Positions 11,491 through 23,384 of a DNA stretch of 64,000 nucleotides are shown here, piece after piece. The notes beneath the pieces were generated by a model, which saw only the letters and a program-made list of their open reading frames with translations, was not told the DNA's origin and made no database searches. The translations under genes and the position numbers were made by a program. Numbering within the stretch: position 1 is the stretch's first letter; each line of letters opens with the position of its first letter. The stretch lies in assembly GCF_945859685.1 (NCBI RefSeq), contig NC_079148.1:53826421-53890420 (forward strand), read 5' to 3'. This DNA comes from Eupeodes corollae (lineage: Eukaryota > Arthropoda > Insecta > Diptera > Syrphidae).

Positions 11491-11748
11491 TTCTGTTACT
11501 TTGAAAGTAAATTTTAGTGAAATGTTAGTTATTTACTGCAACAAAAATTTTCAATTAATTTTCTTACTGATCGCTGACATTAAAAGATTTCTTTTATTCA
11601 AAAATGTATTTGATTTGTTAACTTCGTTTTTTTTCCTTTCTTTAATAACATATGTATGCAAAGTTGAACTACTTGCCATTAAACAATTCGTTTGGATGGA
11701 TTTTATCTTCAAAAAGTTGGAGTGAAGAAGAGTTTTGAGTTTTTTTTT

Positions 11749-12530
11749 AACTTCCCATAGGAAGTTATTGTAATGGATCCGATTTGTCAAATTGAAAATT
11801 TTGACATTTCTCGACGTTTCAAGGTCCCTAGAGTCGAAATAAAAGATTTTTAGAAAGATGTCTGTACGTGCGTGTGTACGTACGTTCGTACGTCCGTACG
11901 TTCGCGACACGTTTTCTTCGTCGTCCATAGCTCAAAAACCAGAAGAGATATAGATTCGATAATAAGGCAGAAAGATGCAGAAAGGGCTCTCAAGAAAGTT
12001 GCTTGGGTGGTTTTTTTACCATAGTAGTTTGAAAAAAAGGTGAAAATTTTGGTTAACCCTAAGTATCAAAATTTTACGACTAAAATATGATTTCTTCTTA
12101 AAAAAAAATTTGTGCAACGAAGAATAACGTTTTTGACATCTGATAAAATTTTGAGAAAAAACCAATTGACAGTTTCTTTTATAAAAAATAAAAATCTGGT
12201 AAAAATTGCATATCGATTCAAATATCTTTTCAAAAACTTGAAATTTAGGCTTCAAACTTATTTTATCTTATAAGAAATATTGTTTTCAACATTAGGACAA
12301 ATTTTGAGAAAAATCGAATTGACAGCTTTGTTACAAAAAATAAAAACTTAAAAAAAATATATAAAAGTTGGTAAAAATTGATTTTCGACTCAAATACCTT
12401 TTTAAAAATTAAAAGCATTGGCTACAAATTTATTTTATTTCGCAGAAAATATTGTTTTCGATATTCAGTAATTTTTGAGCAAAATAACTCTTTTTATAAA
12501 CATCTTTATATATTTTTTTAAGGGTATATT
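11749..12530 (+). mobile_element. Rep-A copy 3, 3'-truncated
   Basis: It begins with a perfect 5' palindrome AACTTCCCATAGGAAGTT at 11749-11766. TATTGTAATGGATCCGATTTG, the CTCGACGTTTCAAGGTCCC segment, the ACGT block (11863-11910), and the conserved AAGGCAGAAAGATGCAGAAAGGG-type region follow. Two monomers are marked by AATATTGTTTTC at 12276 and 12448 (172 bases apart). It stops without the 3' hairpin end near 12530. Confidence 0.8.
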
Positions 12531-12589
12531 ATAAGTTCTTAGGACATATTTTTGGGTGCCCTACTTATGGGTCATTCATGTGTGAAACA

Positions 12590-12925
12590 TTGTCCACCCA
12601 TTCGATTCTATCAGGAATAATAATGTTTTTAACAGTCTGTGATTACTTTGTTGATTTTTAAGCAATTGGTCTGGCTCAGCCGTAAGGCACTGTTTTTCAG
12701 CAGCTACCCTTCTTCGTTGTTCATGTAATACTTATACTTGCGAGAGTTCTTAGATTTCTAGTTTAGTTACTCTAACGCATTCCATCATAACATGTCACCA
12801 TAAGTGAGCACTGGTCTGACGCTTAAAGTGTACATCCACATTACGATTTAAGGATTTGGTCCCCAGCCTCTGATGAAGATCCTACTTCAAGAGTAGAATG
12901 CTATTTAAAGGCTATTTTAGTTCTC
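12590..12925 (-). pseudogene. LOA/R1-like reverse transcriptase thumb fragment
   Basis: Minus-strand reading gives GWGPNP-IVMWMYTLSVRPVLTYG followed by a stop-interrupted WNALE. This corresponds to the segment YWLYTSVIRPILMYGAAVWWTALE seen intact at 535-612. It lies upstream (in minus-strand order) of the RNase H remnant at 10126-10672, so both may derive from one element later split by the hAT copy and Rep-A copy 3. Confidence 0.68.
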
Positions 12926-14520
12926 TCTAGTGTATTTAGACCCAGTTCAGCTTTTTATCCGAATTAATTCTAACATATACGTGATCCATTTTAAAACAAA
13001 ATGGCTTTTTTTATTGCACTGTTTGTATGTTATTGAAAGACCCCAAAATATATATAAACGCTTTTTCTAATGTCATTTCTACACTTTTGCCTTTGAAGTA
13101 AACATTTTGTGCAGGAGATAAAACTGCTGGCCTGAAACTACTACGGATGTGAATGTCTATAAGTTCTTCGAATTTTGTTTTTAGAAAATCATTTTAAAAT
13201 AATATTACTTTTTATTCATAACAAATTCGTGTTAACAAATACTTTTTGTTTAACTTTTTTCTTTAAATTTCCGCAGATTACGTGTGACTTCATAAGGTGT
13301 GATGAAAAAATGTTAATTCATGTTGATATCATTATTGTTTAGTGAAATATTTTTAGCATTGATTTTTTTCCAAAGTCCTTTCTTCACATCACGCATGCAC
13401 AAACATTTCTCTTAAGACTATTTATTTTTAAATCTAAAGACCTTGAGAAATACCTCAATCTTGTATATCAAATTGATTACTAAAACTTTGGATTGTAATT
13501 CAAAAATAGAAGTTAATTTTCAATTGAATTTCTATATACATTTAATTTTGAACAAATGTGACCTATATATTAAGGTTACGCTAAAATTATATTTATAATA
13601 AAACAAATTTTAACCTTCATCAAGAATAATTGGATTTGTTGACAATAATCAGTTTCCAACTAAAACTTATATTACATAACCTCTATAAATTCAACAGAAA
13701 TTCAATAAGTTGTTTTGTTTTATTTATATTTAATTATTTTGGTTGACATCATTTTCTTGATAAGAAACCAATCTTATCAAGTTCGATTATAGATAAAACA
13801 ATAGTTTCTTTATAAGATTAATAACGTGTGTAATATTTTGAGCATTGAAAATTTGTAAATTTCAAGTAAAAATGCCACTATCACCAATAGTAGAAGAAGT
13901 TCATAGGTTTTGTAACATTGTATTCAAATGAATTTTTCAGAAAATCAATGTCACCAAAAATTAAAAACATAAAATATCTAATATTATTGAAACTCCTTTT
14001 TTTGTAATTTTTAATTCACACTAATAATATGTATTAATTTACTTATATTGTACTACTTTATCAATATTTTGATAGCGACTTAACACTTCAGCTTTAAGGA
14101 TAACATCAACTGATACATTTGAGTCCAACTTCATGTATACAGTTAATTGATGAGAGATTATTTTTTTTAACTACACAACACGAATGTATGAATGTTTTAT
14201 CTAGAATTGTTTTTCTCCCATTTTAACATTTAGAACCTTTAAACTAATGTTGTGTATTTTCTTTGCGTATGGGTCGTGCAGTCTTGAGTAGTAAAAGCCC
14301 CTATGACAAAGTTGTAAGATCTAACATTTGTCTGTTCTTTTATTCATAAGACCCTTGCCACAAACAAAATACGTCACCAGACTATAAAATCTCATCTCAC
14401 AAACATTTGACCTGCTTTTTGTTTATACTCGTGGGACTTGATTGTAAAAAAAAGTTGTAACAAAAACCTATTTTTAACCCTTATAATTTCGCATCATTGA
14501 ACAAAGTCATTAGACGACCG
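12926..14520. other. AT-rich interval, nothing recognised
   Basis: There is no coding or RNA signal and no similarity to the repeat families in this window. Confidence 0.55.
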
Positions 14521-14547
14521 ACCTAAAATTTGCGATTTGCGAATTAA

Positions 14548-14615
14548 TATAAATAACGTCAATAGAACGTGTGGTTTATAATCAGACGTCGTCGGTCGTA
14601 GCTAGTTATGGTTGT
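14548..14615 (+). promoter_or_regulatory. Core-promoter-like cluster (TATA, Inr, DPE-like)
   Basis: TATAAATA lies at 14548-14555, an initiator-like ATCAGACG has its A at 14584 (36 bases from the TATA start, slightly longer than usual), and GGTTGT, which fits the DPE consensus RGWYVT, lies at 14610-14615. The sequence just downstream is less AT-rich than its surroundings (CGTCGTCGGTCGTAGC). It could start a non-coding 5' exon of a gene such as inx2, 13 kb downstream on the same strand. It could also be chance. No transcript evidence is available. Confidence 0.3.
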
Positions 14616-16013
14616 ATAGTTTTTGTAGCCCATTCGAAAGGTGTAACGCGCTCCAATTGTCTAGAATTTCGTTGTATGTGGCGTGTATAAGTATATCGTA
14701 GATTCAATTTAGTAATTTGATATCCTAAGACAAGGTCAATAAATCCTGCAGCTGAATCAATTTCACATAACTTGCGGTCCACACTCTCTTTTATAACCTC
14801 TATTCTGCTGCTTGTGCGATGGAAGTGTTTAGTTTCAAAACATCATTAACAGGTAGTTTTTATGTCTTCCTACTTCAACGGCGAAATTCAAGAATTTGCA
14901 ATGAAAAAAAAAAACTTGAATTTGATTTTGCGGAAGATTTCGTGGAAATTCTTCTTTTTTTATCAGAGAGGAGTTTGTTATTGTTTGGGAAAAAGTTCGC
15001 TTCCTTTTTTTATTTATGAAAAGGTTCATGTTACAATTGGTGTGACCATTTTTTTTCTACATATCACCAAAGTTAAGCAAAAGATGGATAAAAGATTTTG
15101 ATTTTAAAATTAACAATATCGCAAATTGTTGGTCACTCTGAGTCTGAATCCAACCATATTATACCCTTTAGACCGGACAAACAAAATCCATAAAAGTGAG
15201 TCAAAAAAAATTTGTTGATGAAACACAAGACTTATGTTGCGTAATTAACATCATCGCTCGAAGAGATCAGATTTTCGGATGTTTGGCTTAAGCGTACGTT
15301 GTATTATTTTTGTTGTTGAATTTAATGCTGCCATAAATTTGGTAATATGCGCTGTTGAGTACAGAATGTTCATTTAATTGAAATTTGTTTTGTTTATTAT
15401 TTTTTTGTTTTTAAAATAAGTCTAGTTTACTATAGCTTACATCTCTATCGAAACTTGAATCAAGACAATATACAAAAGGATTTTAGATATTTGAGTGTAT
15501 ATTTTTTAATTTATTTATAAATATTGTCTGGCATAAATAAGCACTTGGGTACAGAAATATAAAGTTTTGCTAAGGTTAATATATGAATTTAATTTGTACT
15601 TGCTCAACATATGAATAAAATAAGAATTTTAAAAATTGTTTAAAGTACTTACATTTCTTAAAGAGGGTAGATCAAGTATTGGTTTTATATTAAATTTTAA
15701 GTTATATTGACACTTCAGTTTTATACCACCGCGCCACGGAACTGGTAGGCTAGGCAAAATGTATTGGAAAAACTTTGTTCATTTTATTACAAACTTGTGT
15801 TTGGCTACTCATTTTTGATTAGATTAATCCACTTCCTGAACTGAAGGACTACAATTAAATCTTTAAATAATAAGAAAAATAAATAAAGAACCGCTTTTTT
15901 CTTTTATAACTTTGAATAGTTGAAGCTTTCTTGCAGTTAAGATATTTATTTGATACAATTTGTCTTGCTTAAAAGATTTGTAGGTTTTTGTGTTTTGTTA
16001 AAAAAGTGGTCAG
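14616..16013. other. AT-rich interval, nothing recognised
   Basis: Three short overlapping frames at 14819-15101 look like chance. No clear splice donor tied to the promoter-like cluster could be picked. Confidence 0.5.
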
Positions 16014-18370
16014 TTGAATGATTCTTAAAAAAAATTATAATTTTTAACAAGATGTTTTAGTTGTTAAACCATTTTTACCAATTTTAGTAGAATTTCTTTA
16101 AGGTTTTTATTTCTTATATAAACAATTACAAATTGGATGAATGAACTTAATTTGAATTCAATACCACGTTCACGTGATATCGAGAACCGAACATTATTTT
16201 AATTAAATGTTCGTACCGTTTTTTGTAGATTTAATTTTGTAAGAAAAAATTGGATTTTTATCAAAAATTCACTGAATGTAAAAAAAAGTATTTTATGTGA
16301 CATAAAATAATTTAGTACCAATATTTTTAATTTTTGAAAAGGCATATGAGTCAAAAATTAATTTAGGAACGAAATGCTCTTTTCTGCTTTTATTTGTTGT
16401 TAAAAAAATTTCAATTCGATTTTTCAAAAAATTCCACCGAATGTTCAAAACAATATTTCTTATGAGATAAAATTAGATTAGAGCCAAAATCTCAAAGTTT
16501 TAAAAGGATTTTTAAGTCGAAAACAATTTTTACCAACTTCTGTTTATTATTTTGAAGGTTTTATAATTTTTTGTTAACAAATTGTCAATTCGATTTTTCT
16601 CCAAATGTTACTCAATTTTAACAACAATATTTAAAAAAAAAAAAAAACAAAATTAGTCTTAAGCCAATGTCTCAAAATTTTGAAAAGATATTTGGGTCGA
16701 AAATAATTTTTTACTAACTTTTATTAATTTTGTTAAGGTTTTTATTTTTTATAAAAAAAACTGTCAGTTCGATTTTTCTCAAAATTTGTTTAAAAAGATG
16801 TTAAAAACCTTATTCTTTGTTGCACAAAATTGTTTTTTTTTTTTCAGTTTTTTTTATTTATAAAAAACCGTTAATTGTATTTTCATTTTTTTCATAAAAT
16901 ATACTTGTTTTGTATCACGTTACATTATATTGTATAATATTTAATGCAAGTCTCTAGCGTTGTTGGTTCGTGAGGTATTTAGAGTTAGCCAAAATTTTCC
17001 ATAGGAGGTTACTGTAATGGGTCCGATTTGTCAAATTGAAAATTTTGACATTTCTCGATGTTTCAAGATCCCTAGAGTCGAAATAAAAGATTTTTAGAAA
17101 GATGTCTGTGCGTGCGTGTGTACGTCCGTACGTCCATAGCTCAAGAACCAGAAGAGATGTCGACTTCAAATAAATTTTGTTATACAGATAATAAGGCAGA
17201 AAGATGCAGAAAAGGCTCTCAACAAAATTGCATGGGTGCCTTTTTTACCATAGAGTTTGAAAAAAGGTGAACATTTTGGTTAACCCTAAATATCTTACGA
17301 ACCAAAAACTTTAGAGACTTGAATTAAATTGTATATAATATATTGTAAAGTGATACTAAACAGGTATATTTTTTGATACAAAAATCAATAAAACGGTTTT
17401 TTTTTATAAATCAATAAAACTGAAAAAAAAATTGTCACCTCCAAAGTTTTACGACTGAAATATGATTTTATCTCTAAAACAATTTTGTGCAACGAAGAAT
17501 AATGGTTTTGACATCTGATAAAATTTTGAGAAAAATCTAATTGAATGTTTTTTTTACAAAAAATAAAAACCTAAAAAAAATGTATGAAAGTTGGTAAAAA
17601 TTGATTTTCGAGTCAAATATCTTTTAAAAACTTTGAGATAAAAGGTTCTTACTAATTTTTTCTTAAAAGAAATATTGTTTTAAACATTAGGCCAAATTTT
17701 GAGAAAAATCGAATTGACAGTTTTTTACAAAAAATAAAAACCTAAAAAAAAATGTATAAAAAATGGTAAAAATTGATTTTCCACTAAAATATCTCTTCAA
17801 AATTTTAAATATTGGTTTCAAACTTATTTTATCGTATAAGAAATATTGTTTTCAACATTTGGTAAAAAAATCGAATTGACAGTTTTTTTTACAAAAAATT
17901 AGACTAAAAAAAAAACAATACTAAAACTTGGTAAAAATTTACTTTCGGCTCAGATAGCTTTTCAAAAATTAAAAATATTGGCTTCAAACTTATTTTATTT
18001 CATAGAAAATATTGTTTTCAGTATTCAGTATTTTTTATATAAAAATCCAACAGTCCGTTTTTTCATAAAAAATAAAATCTACAAAAAAAGTGCGCAAATT
18101 TGGTGAAAATTGATACGAGTACATATAGACAAACTTTTAAGCAAGACAAATCGACAGACGGGATGGGAAGTTATCAGTGTGGGTCGCATCCCAGCCTCTT
18201 TTTTTTTAAACTGCTATGGTAAAAAAAACACCCGCGCAATTTTCTTGAGAACCCTTACTGCATCTCTCTGAATTATTATCTGCATAACAAAATTCATTTG
18301 AAGTCGATATCTTTTCAGGTTCGTGAGCTATCGACGACGAAAAAAACGTTGCGAATGTACGTTCACACGT
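16014..18370 (-). mobile_element. Rep-A copy 4 (outer), interrupted by an inverted Rep-A copy
   Basis: The minus-oriented internal repeat runs from about 16014 to 16998, with monomer words such as CAATTCGATTTTTC and the TCTCTAGCG-TGTTGGTTCGTGAG segment. It stops in GTTAGCCAAAATTTT. It resumes at about 18205 with AAACTGCTATGGTAAAAA and continues through TTATTATCTGCATAACAAAAT and TCGACGACGAAAAAAACG to about 18365. In the uninterrupted copy at 7049-7090 these two parts are adjacent, so the plus-strand copy at 16999-18204 was inserted between them. Confidence 0.8.
16999..18204 (+). mobile_element. Rep-A copy 5 (inner, inverted relative to its host copy)
   Basis: It starts in the right arm of the 5' palindrome (CCATAGGAGGTTACTG) and carries the ACGT block in shortened form (about 17105-17140). 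It has monomers marked by AATATTGTTTT at 17671, 17842 and 18008 (171 and 166 bases apart) and ends with the full 3' end: CGACAGACGGGATGGGAAG, TTATCAGTGTGGGTCGCATCCC, AGCCTCTTTT. The left arm of the palindrome is missing. Confidence 0.82.
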
Positions 18371-18530
18371 ACAAGGGTGCAATCAATAGATGAAGTTTAA
18401 GATGTTTCTGAAATTAATTATTCTGTGCTCAAAAATTCCGATTAAATTCTCATTAAGACAATAATTTCTCTATCCCAAACAATGGGAGTTGCCTCAAATA
18501 TATTTTTCTAAAGCTCCCCTAGAATATCCA
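18371..18530. other. Short interval, nothing recognised
   Basis: I see no feature between the Rep-A pair and the minisatellite. Confidence 0.4.
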
Positions 18531-18710
18531 GACCTCTCTTTGTTTTTAAGACCTGCCTTAGTTTTTCACGACCTTCTTTAATTTTTCAACGCCTCCTTTG
18601 ATATTTCAAGATATTCTCTGATATTTCAATACCTCCGCTAAAACCTTCCTTGTTATTTTAAAATCGTCTTAGGAATCTTTAGACCTTCTTTGATTTTTCA
18701 AGACCTCCCT
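18531..18710. repeat. Degenerate 20-bp minisatellite
   Basis: At least five consecutive units of 20 bases fit the pattern GACCTYCTTTGATTTTTCAA (for example GACCTGCCTTAGTTTTTCAC, GACCTTCTTTAATTTTTCAA, CGCCTCCTTTGATATTTCAA, GATATTCTCTGATATTTCAA). Less regular units follow, and one clear unit returns at about 18681-18701. Confidence 0.65.
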
Positions 18711-19315
18711 GTATATCTTTTTGAAATCTTACTCATTTAGCAAATTTAAGGATCTTGTTCTTTATGTTCTTTTGGCGGAGAAGTTTGATTGACCAATAAT
18801 TGTAAATCATTTTAAAACTCGATACAATTATGGGTATTGAAGTTTAAACTAAATTTCACGATCTTCTTCAATTTAAAGTCAATTTCAAAACAAATCTGTC
18901 ACATATATTATTTATTTCTAAGTTAATCTGTAATTCCGCAATGGCTTACCTTTGTTAAAGTCGGATTACAGACATTTTATTTTGCTAATAACATTTTTGA
19001 CTTTATCCATGGAATAAACCCTAACCCTTGGTTACTCCCCGTTTATTACTTTACCTGTTAATTTTCAATTCTAACTAAAGTTTCAAAGTAAAAAAAATTA
19101 ATCAGATTTATTTTAGGATTTTTCATGAGTTTTATATTTTTTTGTTGGAAAATTATGGTGAAAAATCGTGTTTCATCTACAAACACAACATTTAGTTGAT
19201 TTTTTAAAATATTATTACACTTATGTACTCGTAAATATAACATTATAGTTTGTAATTTAATTCAAGTAAAATGACATAATTGATATATATTTTAGGCTAA
19301 CAAAAATGTTGAAGT
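18711..19315. other. AT-rich interval, nothing recognised
   Basis: There is no coding or repeat signal that I can support. Confidence 0.5.
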
Positions 19316-19505
19316 TTCTATACAAACTTATCTGCACATCTCAATATTATTATCTATTAAAAAACATTCATTTGAAGTTGCTTGGCCTTGAGATATGGGT
19401 GACAGAAAAAAATAGGTTCGTTCCAGAAACCCTATAACTTCGAGAAGTGTCGAAATGTATACAATTTAATAAATTGGATTAATCCAACTAAATCAATTAC
19501 TTGAA
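19316..19505 (-). repeat. Rep-A 5' part, strongly diverged
   Basis: Read on the minus strand, this follows the Rep-A 5' order: words related to GGATTAAT..TCCAATTT, TGTATACATTTCGACACTTCTCGAAG, GGAACGAACC, a GTCACCCATATCTCAAGG segment and AAATGAATG..TAATAATATTGAGATG. It matches the region around GACATTTCTCGACG, CTCAAGAACC and CAGATAATAAGGCAGAAAGATG in better copies. It appears older than the others. Confidence 0.45.
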
Positions 19506-21360
19506 AAGAAAAACTTAAGAAAAGTAATAAAACAATTCACCAAAATGAAAAACTACATTTTTATTAGACAATATTATAAAGCAGGCGAATGAGTAAGAAA
19601 ATCTCGGACCAGCCTAAATCTTTAACAAACGATCTTGGCTTATCTAATGCTTTTACAATCTCATTAATTTATAAATCAAATTTTTAAATTGTATTGAAGA
19701 AAGTAAATGTGTGTAGATTAGTTTCGTCTTATATATAATTGTTAAGAAACCATATTTTCTATTATAAAAATTAATGTTGCGAAATAGGTTTAGATTTAAA
19801 AAAAGCACGTTCATTACAATTGTTTACAATTAATGTTTTTAATGTTTTTCAACCATAAAAACAGTCACCGTTGAATTTTTAATTAACTGTTCGGTTTGAG
19901 TAATTTGCACGTTTTCATATAATAAAATATAACAAATTATAATAACAATATTAGTCATTTAAATTTAGGATCTGTCACCTTGTTATTGTCTGTACTGTTT
20001 AAGAAATATAAATTTAAAATATTCTAATTTTCATGTATGTACTGGTGATGATGCAAAAGTATGTACCTATACATACAAATATTTAATAAAAACTTTGAAA
20101 GCTTCAAGAGAAGGAACTCCTTTTTAACAGGATAAATCTTCTTTTTTTGATCGAATTTGGCCGAAACACTTGCCGGAGATTCTAGATACATCATAATCAA
20201 CAAGACACTATCATGGGACAAAATATTCTCTCATTGTTGCTATGATAAATTGATAAATCATATTTTGTTGCATCTTTATTTTAAATTGAGTTTTATGGGT
20301 TCAAAAATATAAACGAGGTACAAATAGCACATTCATAATTTATTTTAATGAGAACTTGTTTTGAAAATGATTTCTTTTTTTGTTTTTCACAATACGACTA
20401 TATCAACAACGTCAGACACTCCAATTTAAAACCCACAAATCAACACGATATTTACCTTTTTGTCGTCAGATTTATTATTTCATTTAAATCACGTGTCTAA
20501 GACTCACATTGTATATGTATAACTACAATTTTTAAAATTCCTTTATACATACATACATACAATTTATTACCTGGGGCCTGAGGTGATGGTGATTTAAAAC
20601 AAAGACAATAAAATACAACTATTGTGAGTAATATATTGAAAGCTTACATGTGAATGACTCAGTATTGTCTTGGTTTTAAATAATTTTTACAAACCTGAAT
20701 TTAAAAATGTAATATGGTAGATCCGTTTAAATCGAAAGAGGAAATGCCAATTTAATATGTGGTCAAATAAATCAACACGATTATTGTTGAGTACCCATCA
20801 ATATAATTACATAATTCTACAAGTCTTGACTACCATATTCTACCACCTAGATGCTTTTTTCTTGAATAATGCCTCTAGCATTATATTGAAGAAAAAAATG
20901 AATAATATTTGTATTCCAAATTTTTCGGTCAGATTTAACATAAAATATTATTTTGTTGAAAAAAAGGTTTATATTTAATTTTATATTTATCCACAAAAAA
21001 AATTAGTTTTGTTAAAACACCTTCTATTAAATAAAAAAATATATGTTTGAAGTGCACACCACTTCAAGGGAAGAGGGATTTACAGAAATTATTATCGCAT
21101 TATTGGTTATATATTTTTATATATATAAAAACAAAATAATTGTTTTGCTATTTTAATTTCATGTTAGGATTTCCCAAAATCAATTGCCAATCCTTGTGAA
21201 AAATGCATTAAAATTTCCGAATCACGGTTTAAATATTCCATGCGAAATTGGTTGCTAAGATATTGTTAATCAAAGACAAAATTTAAAACCGAAATCTCAA
21301 CTTATGGCCTAATTCAAGTTTAATAAATAAATTATCTAGTCGATCTATACAGATGTTAAT
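19506..21360. other. AT-rich interval, nothing recognised
   Basis: There is only AT-rich sequence with small chance frames and a short TACA tract near 20546-20560. Confidence 0.55.
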
Positions 21361-21365
21361 TAGAA

Positions 21366-21387
21366 AAGAGGCTGGGATGCGACCATC
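21366..21387 (-). repeat. Isolated Rep-A 3' terminal fragment
   Basis: AAAAGAGGCTGGGATGCGACC matches the terminal bases of the Rep-A 3' end (reverse complement, compare 6562). The flanking sequence then diverges at once, so this is a terminal scrap or a broken copy. Confidence 0.6.
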
Positions 21388-21494
21388 CGTGTCCGTCTAT
21401 TTAATAATTATATTTTGTGTGAGATTTTTGTTTGTATTATGTGCGCCCTTAAGGGGATATGAATATGAATACCCTTATATTGATTAAGGGGGTC

Positions 21495-22657
21495 ATCCCA
21501 TGTGATGGGGTCCGACGTCACCGCTTCTCTCAATAGCCACCGAGCCACAGTTGGATGCTTTCTGGATGTCGAAAAATCTTTCGACAGTGTATGGATTGAG
21601 GCCCTCATCCATAAGCTCCAAATTTTTAATATCCCACAGCCAATAATTAAATTTTTTTTTCTTTTCTTTCTTTCAGAAACATCTTCGTAGAAATAGACAG
21701 TTTCAAGTCAATGATTAGAGACGTAAAGGCTGGAGTCGCTCAAAGATCGAAACTTGTACCGTTCCTCTACAGCTTGATGACATTTGACCAGCCAGTGCCA
21801 ACGGATTGAGAGAACCTGCTGTTTGCGGATGACTCACTTACCTATTTGTCCTCCATGTTTCCTACAATCGCAGCCCGAAGAAGGACACATAAGCAGAGTT
21901 TATGAGTACTACCAGAAGTGGGGAATAAGGATAAATACCACCGAATCCGAACTGGTATGCTTCCGGAGACCCGTCACCAACAACAGCCTCTGTAGATAGG
22001 CGGCAGTGGCCGAAACATTGTTTTGACGTTCCCGGATGGATCAAGGATCAAAGCCAAGATATGGTTCACCATAACAAAAACTGCAATGGAAAAACTTAAA
22101 GTCTTCGAGAGGAAGATACTAAGGATATGGACTGATCTACAACGACAGAAGAACTATAGTAATCGTAAAGTCTACGAAGAACCTGAAATCAAGCCACTTG
22201 ACCAGTTCTTGCACAGGCAGCAAGGAAGATAATCACCGAAGTCGCCAGCCACCCTAACCAATAAATGAGAAGGATGACCAATCAGGAACGACACCCGGAC
22301 CCAAGATACCTTTGTGGTTTGGATATCTTGGACACACTAACGACGACGACGATGTCTTCTTCTATGCTAGCCTGGAGTCAGCATACTACTCGTACCGCGG
22401 CTGAACGCCGCCACACCCAACCAACCTCTATCGGGACAACCGGGACTGAACAACCCGAGATGAACCTCGCCAAAGAGTTACATGTTAATGTTAATAATGT
22501 TAATTTTTGTAATTCATAAATGTATAAAGTTAGGCCCCCTTTGTACCAATAAATGTTTTAAGTTATTCTTAAAGATTATTTATGTTAGAATTAAGCCAAA
22601 TGTATATAAATTTTGAATGGTTCAATAAATTTAAAAACAAAAATCCCATGTGATGGG
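21495..22657 (+). mobile_element. 5'-truncated jockey-like non-LTR insertion with 15-bp target duplication
   Basis: A perfect direct repeat ATCCCATGTGATGGG lies at 21495-21509 and 22643-22657, so the inserted body is 21510-22642. The body starts inside the RT (CFLDVEKSFDSVW), shows FADDSLTYLSS at about 21820-21855, EYYQKWGIRINTT at about 21900-21945, and a C-terminal segment like NRKVYEEPEIKPLDQFL. It has an AATAAA signal near 22624 and an A-rich 3' end. Stops, frameshifts and a deletion between the palm and the C-terminus make it non-functional. Jockey-clade elements insert by target-primed reverse transcription and often truncate at the 5' end, which fits. Confidence 0.9.
21502..22232 (+). 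pseudogene. Jockey-like RT remnant
   Basis: The coding remnants lie in at least three frames. 21502-21690 holds LDVEKSFDSVWIEALIHKLQIF-NIPQPIIKF (RT motif A), about 21811-21950 holds the FADD motif and the thumb start, and about 22060-22232 holds the TAMEKLKVFERKILR region. The PQGSVLSP motif region between 21690 and 21800 is damaged (AGVAQRSKLVPFLYSL in one frame). It is a dead copy. Confidence 0.78.
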
Positions 22658-23384
22658 TTCAAAAAATAGATTTTTCATAAATTGCTAGTTTAATATGTCT
22701 ATTATACGGCAGCAAAGGGATTTTTTTAATTCGAAGTCGTTGTAAAGATACAGCAGGTCCATGTAAAAATATGGGATAAAGTATCTTACATACATCGGCG
22801 ATGGTAACTTGCTACTTATCAGTTATCATCTTTATTGAAGGTTTTAAAGGTAAGTTGAAGTAATGTAGGTTATGGGATGCCCTATAAGCCAGGAAGTCCA
22901 TACTTATGTTAAGAACCTTGATGAAAAGCGAATCTAACGTTCTGAGCTGCGCGTAAGTGATGCCGTTAAACAAGCCAGAATAGATTCAAGAGCTGGACAA
23001 TCTGCTTTGAAAGAGTTCAACAAGAAGAGGAAGGAATACTCTATGAACCACGCATCATCGATTGAAAGTTAAATTGATATTTTCATAGTTAAGAGGACTT
23101 GAAACTTTAAACGAGTTTTTCTCAAGACTGTGTTTTTAAACTTTCCTCCATCGTGTCTCAAAAACTTCTTGATCGAATGACTTGAAATTTGATGGGTTCG
23201 ATTCAACGCATGTAATCGCATGGAATGAACTATCGACAACCAAGAATTCCAAACATTTCAATTTTTTTAGCAAAAAAAAAATAAAAAACGACTTTTTTTA
23301 AATGTCTCCCAATAGTCTAATTTTTGGTATATTTATTTGATGATAGTTCATTCCATGCATTTAGGCTCAAAGATTAAAACTCCG
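22658..23384. other. Unrecognised interval with slightly higher GC
   Basis: It continues the pre-insertion sequence of the jockey target. A plus-strand stretch around 22950-23065 reads SDAVKQARIDSRAGQSALKEF in one frame, which could be a coding relic, but I do not recognise a family. No other signal was seen. Confidence 0.35.

Noticed and set aside
23180..23230. GGGTTCGATTC as a tRNA B-box
   Set aside because: No matching A-box or cloverleaf pairing at the right distance.
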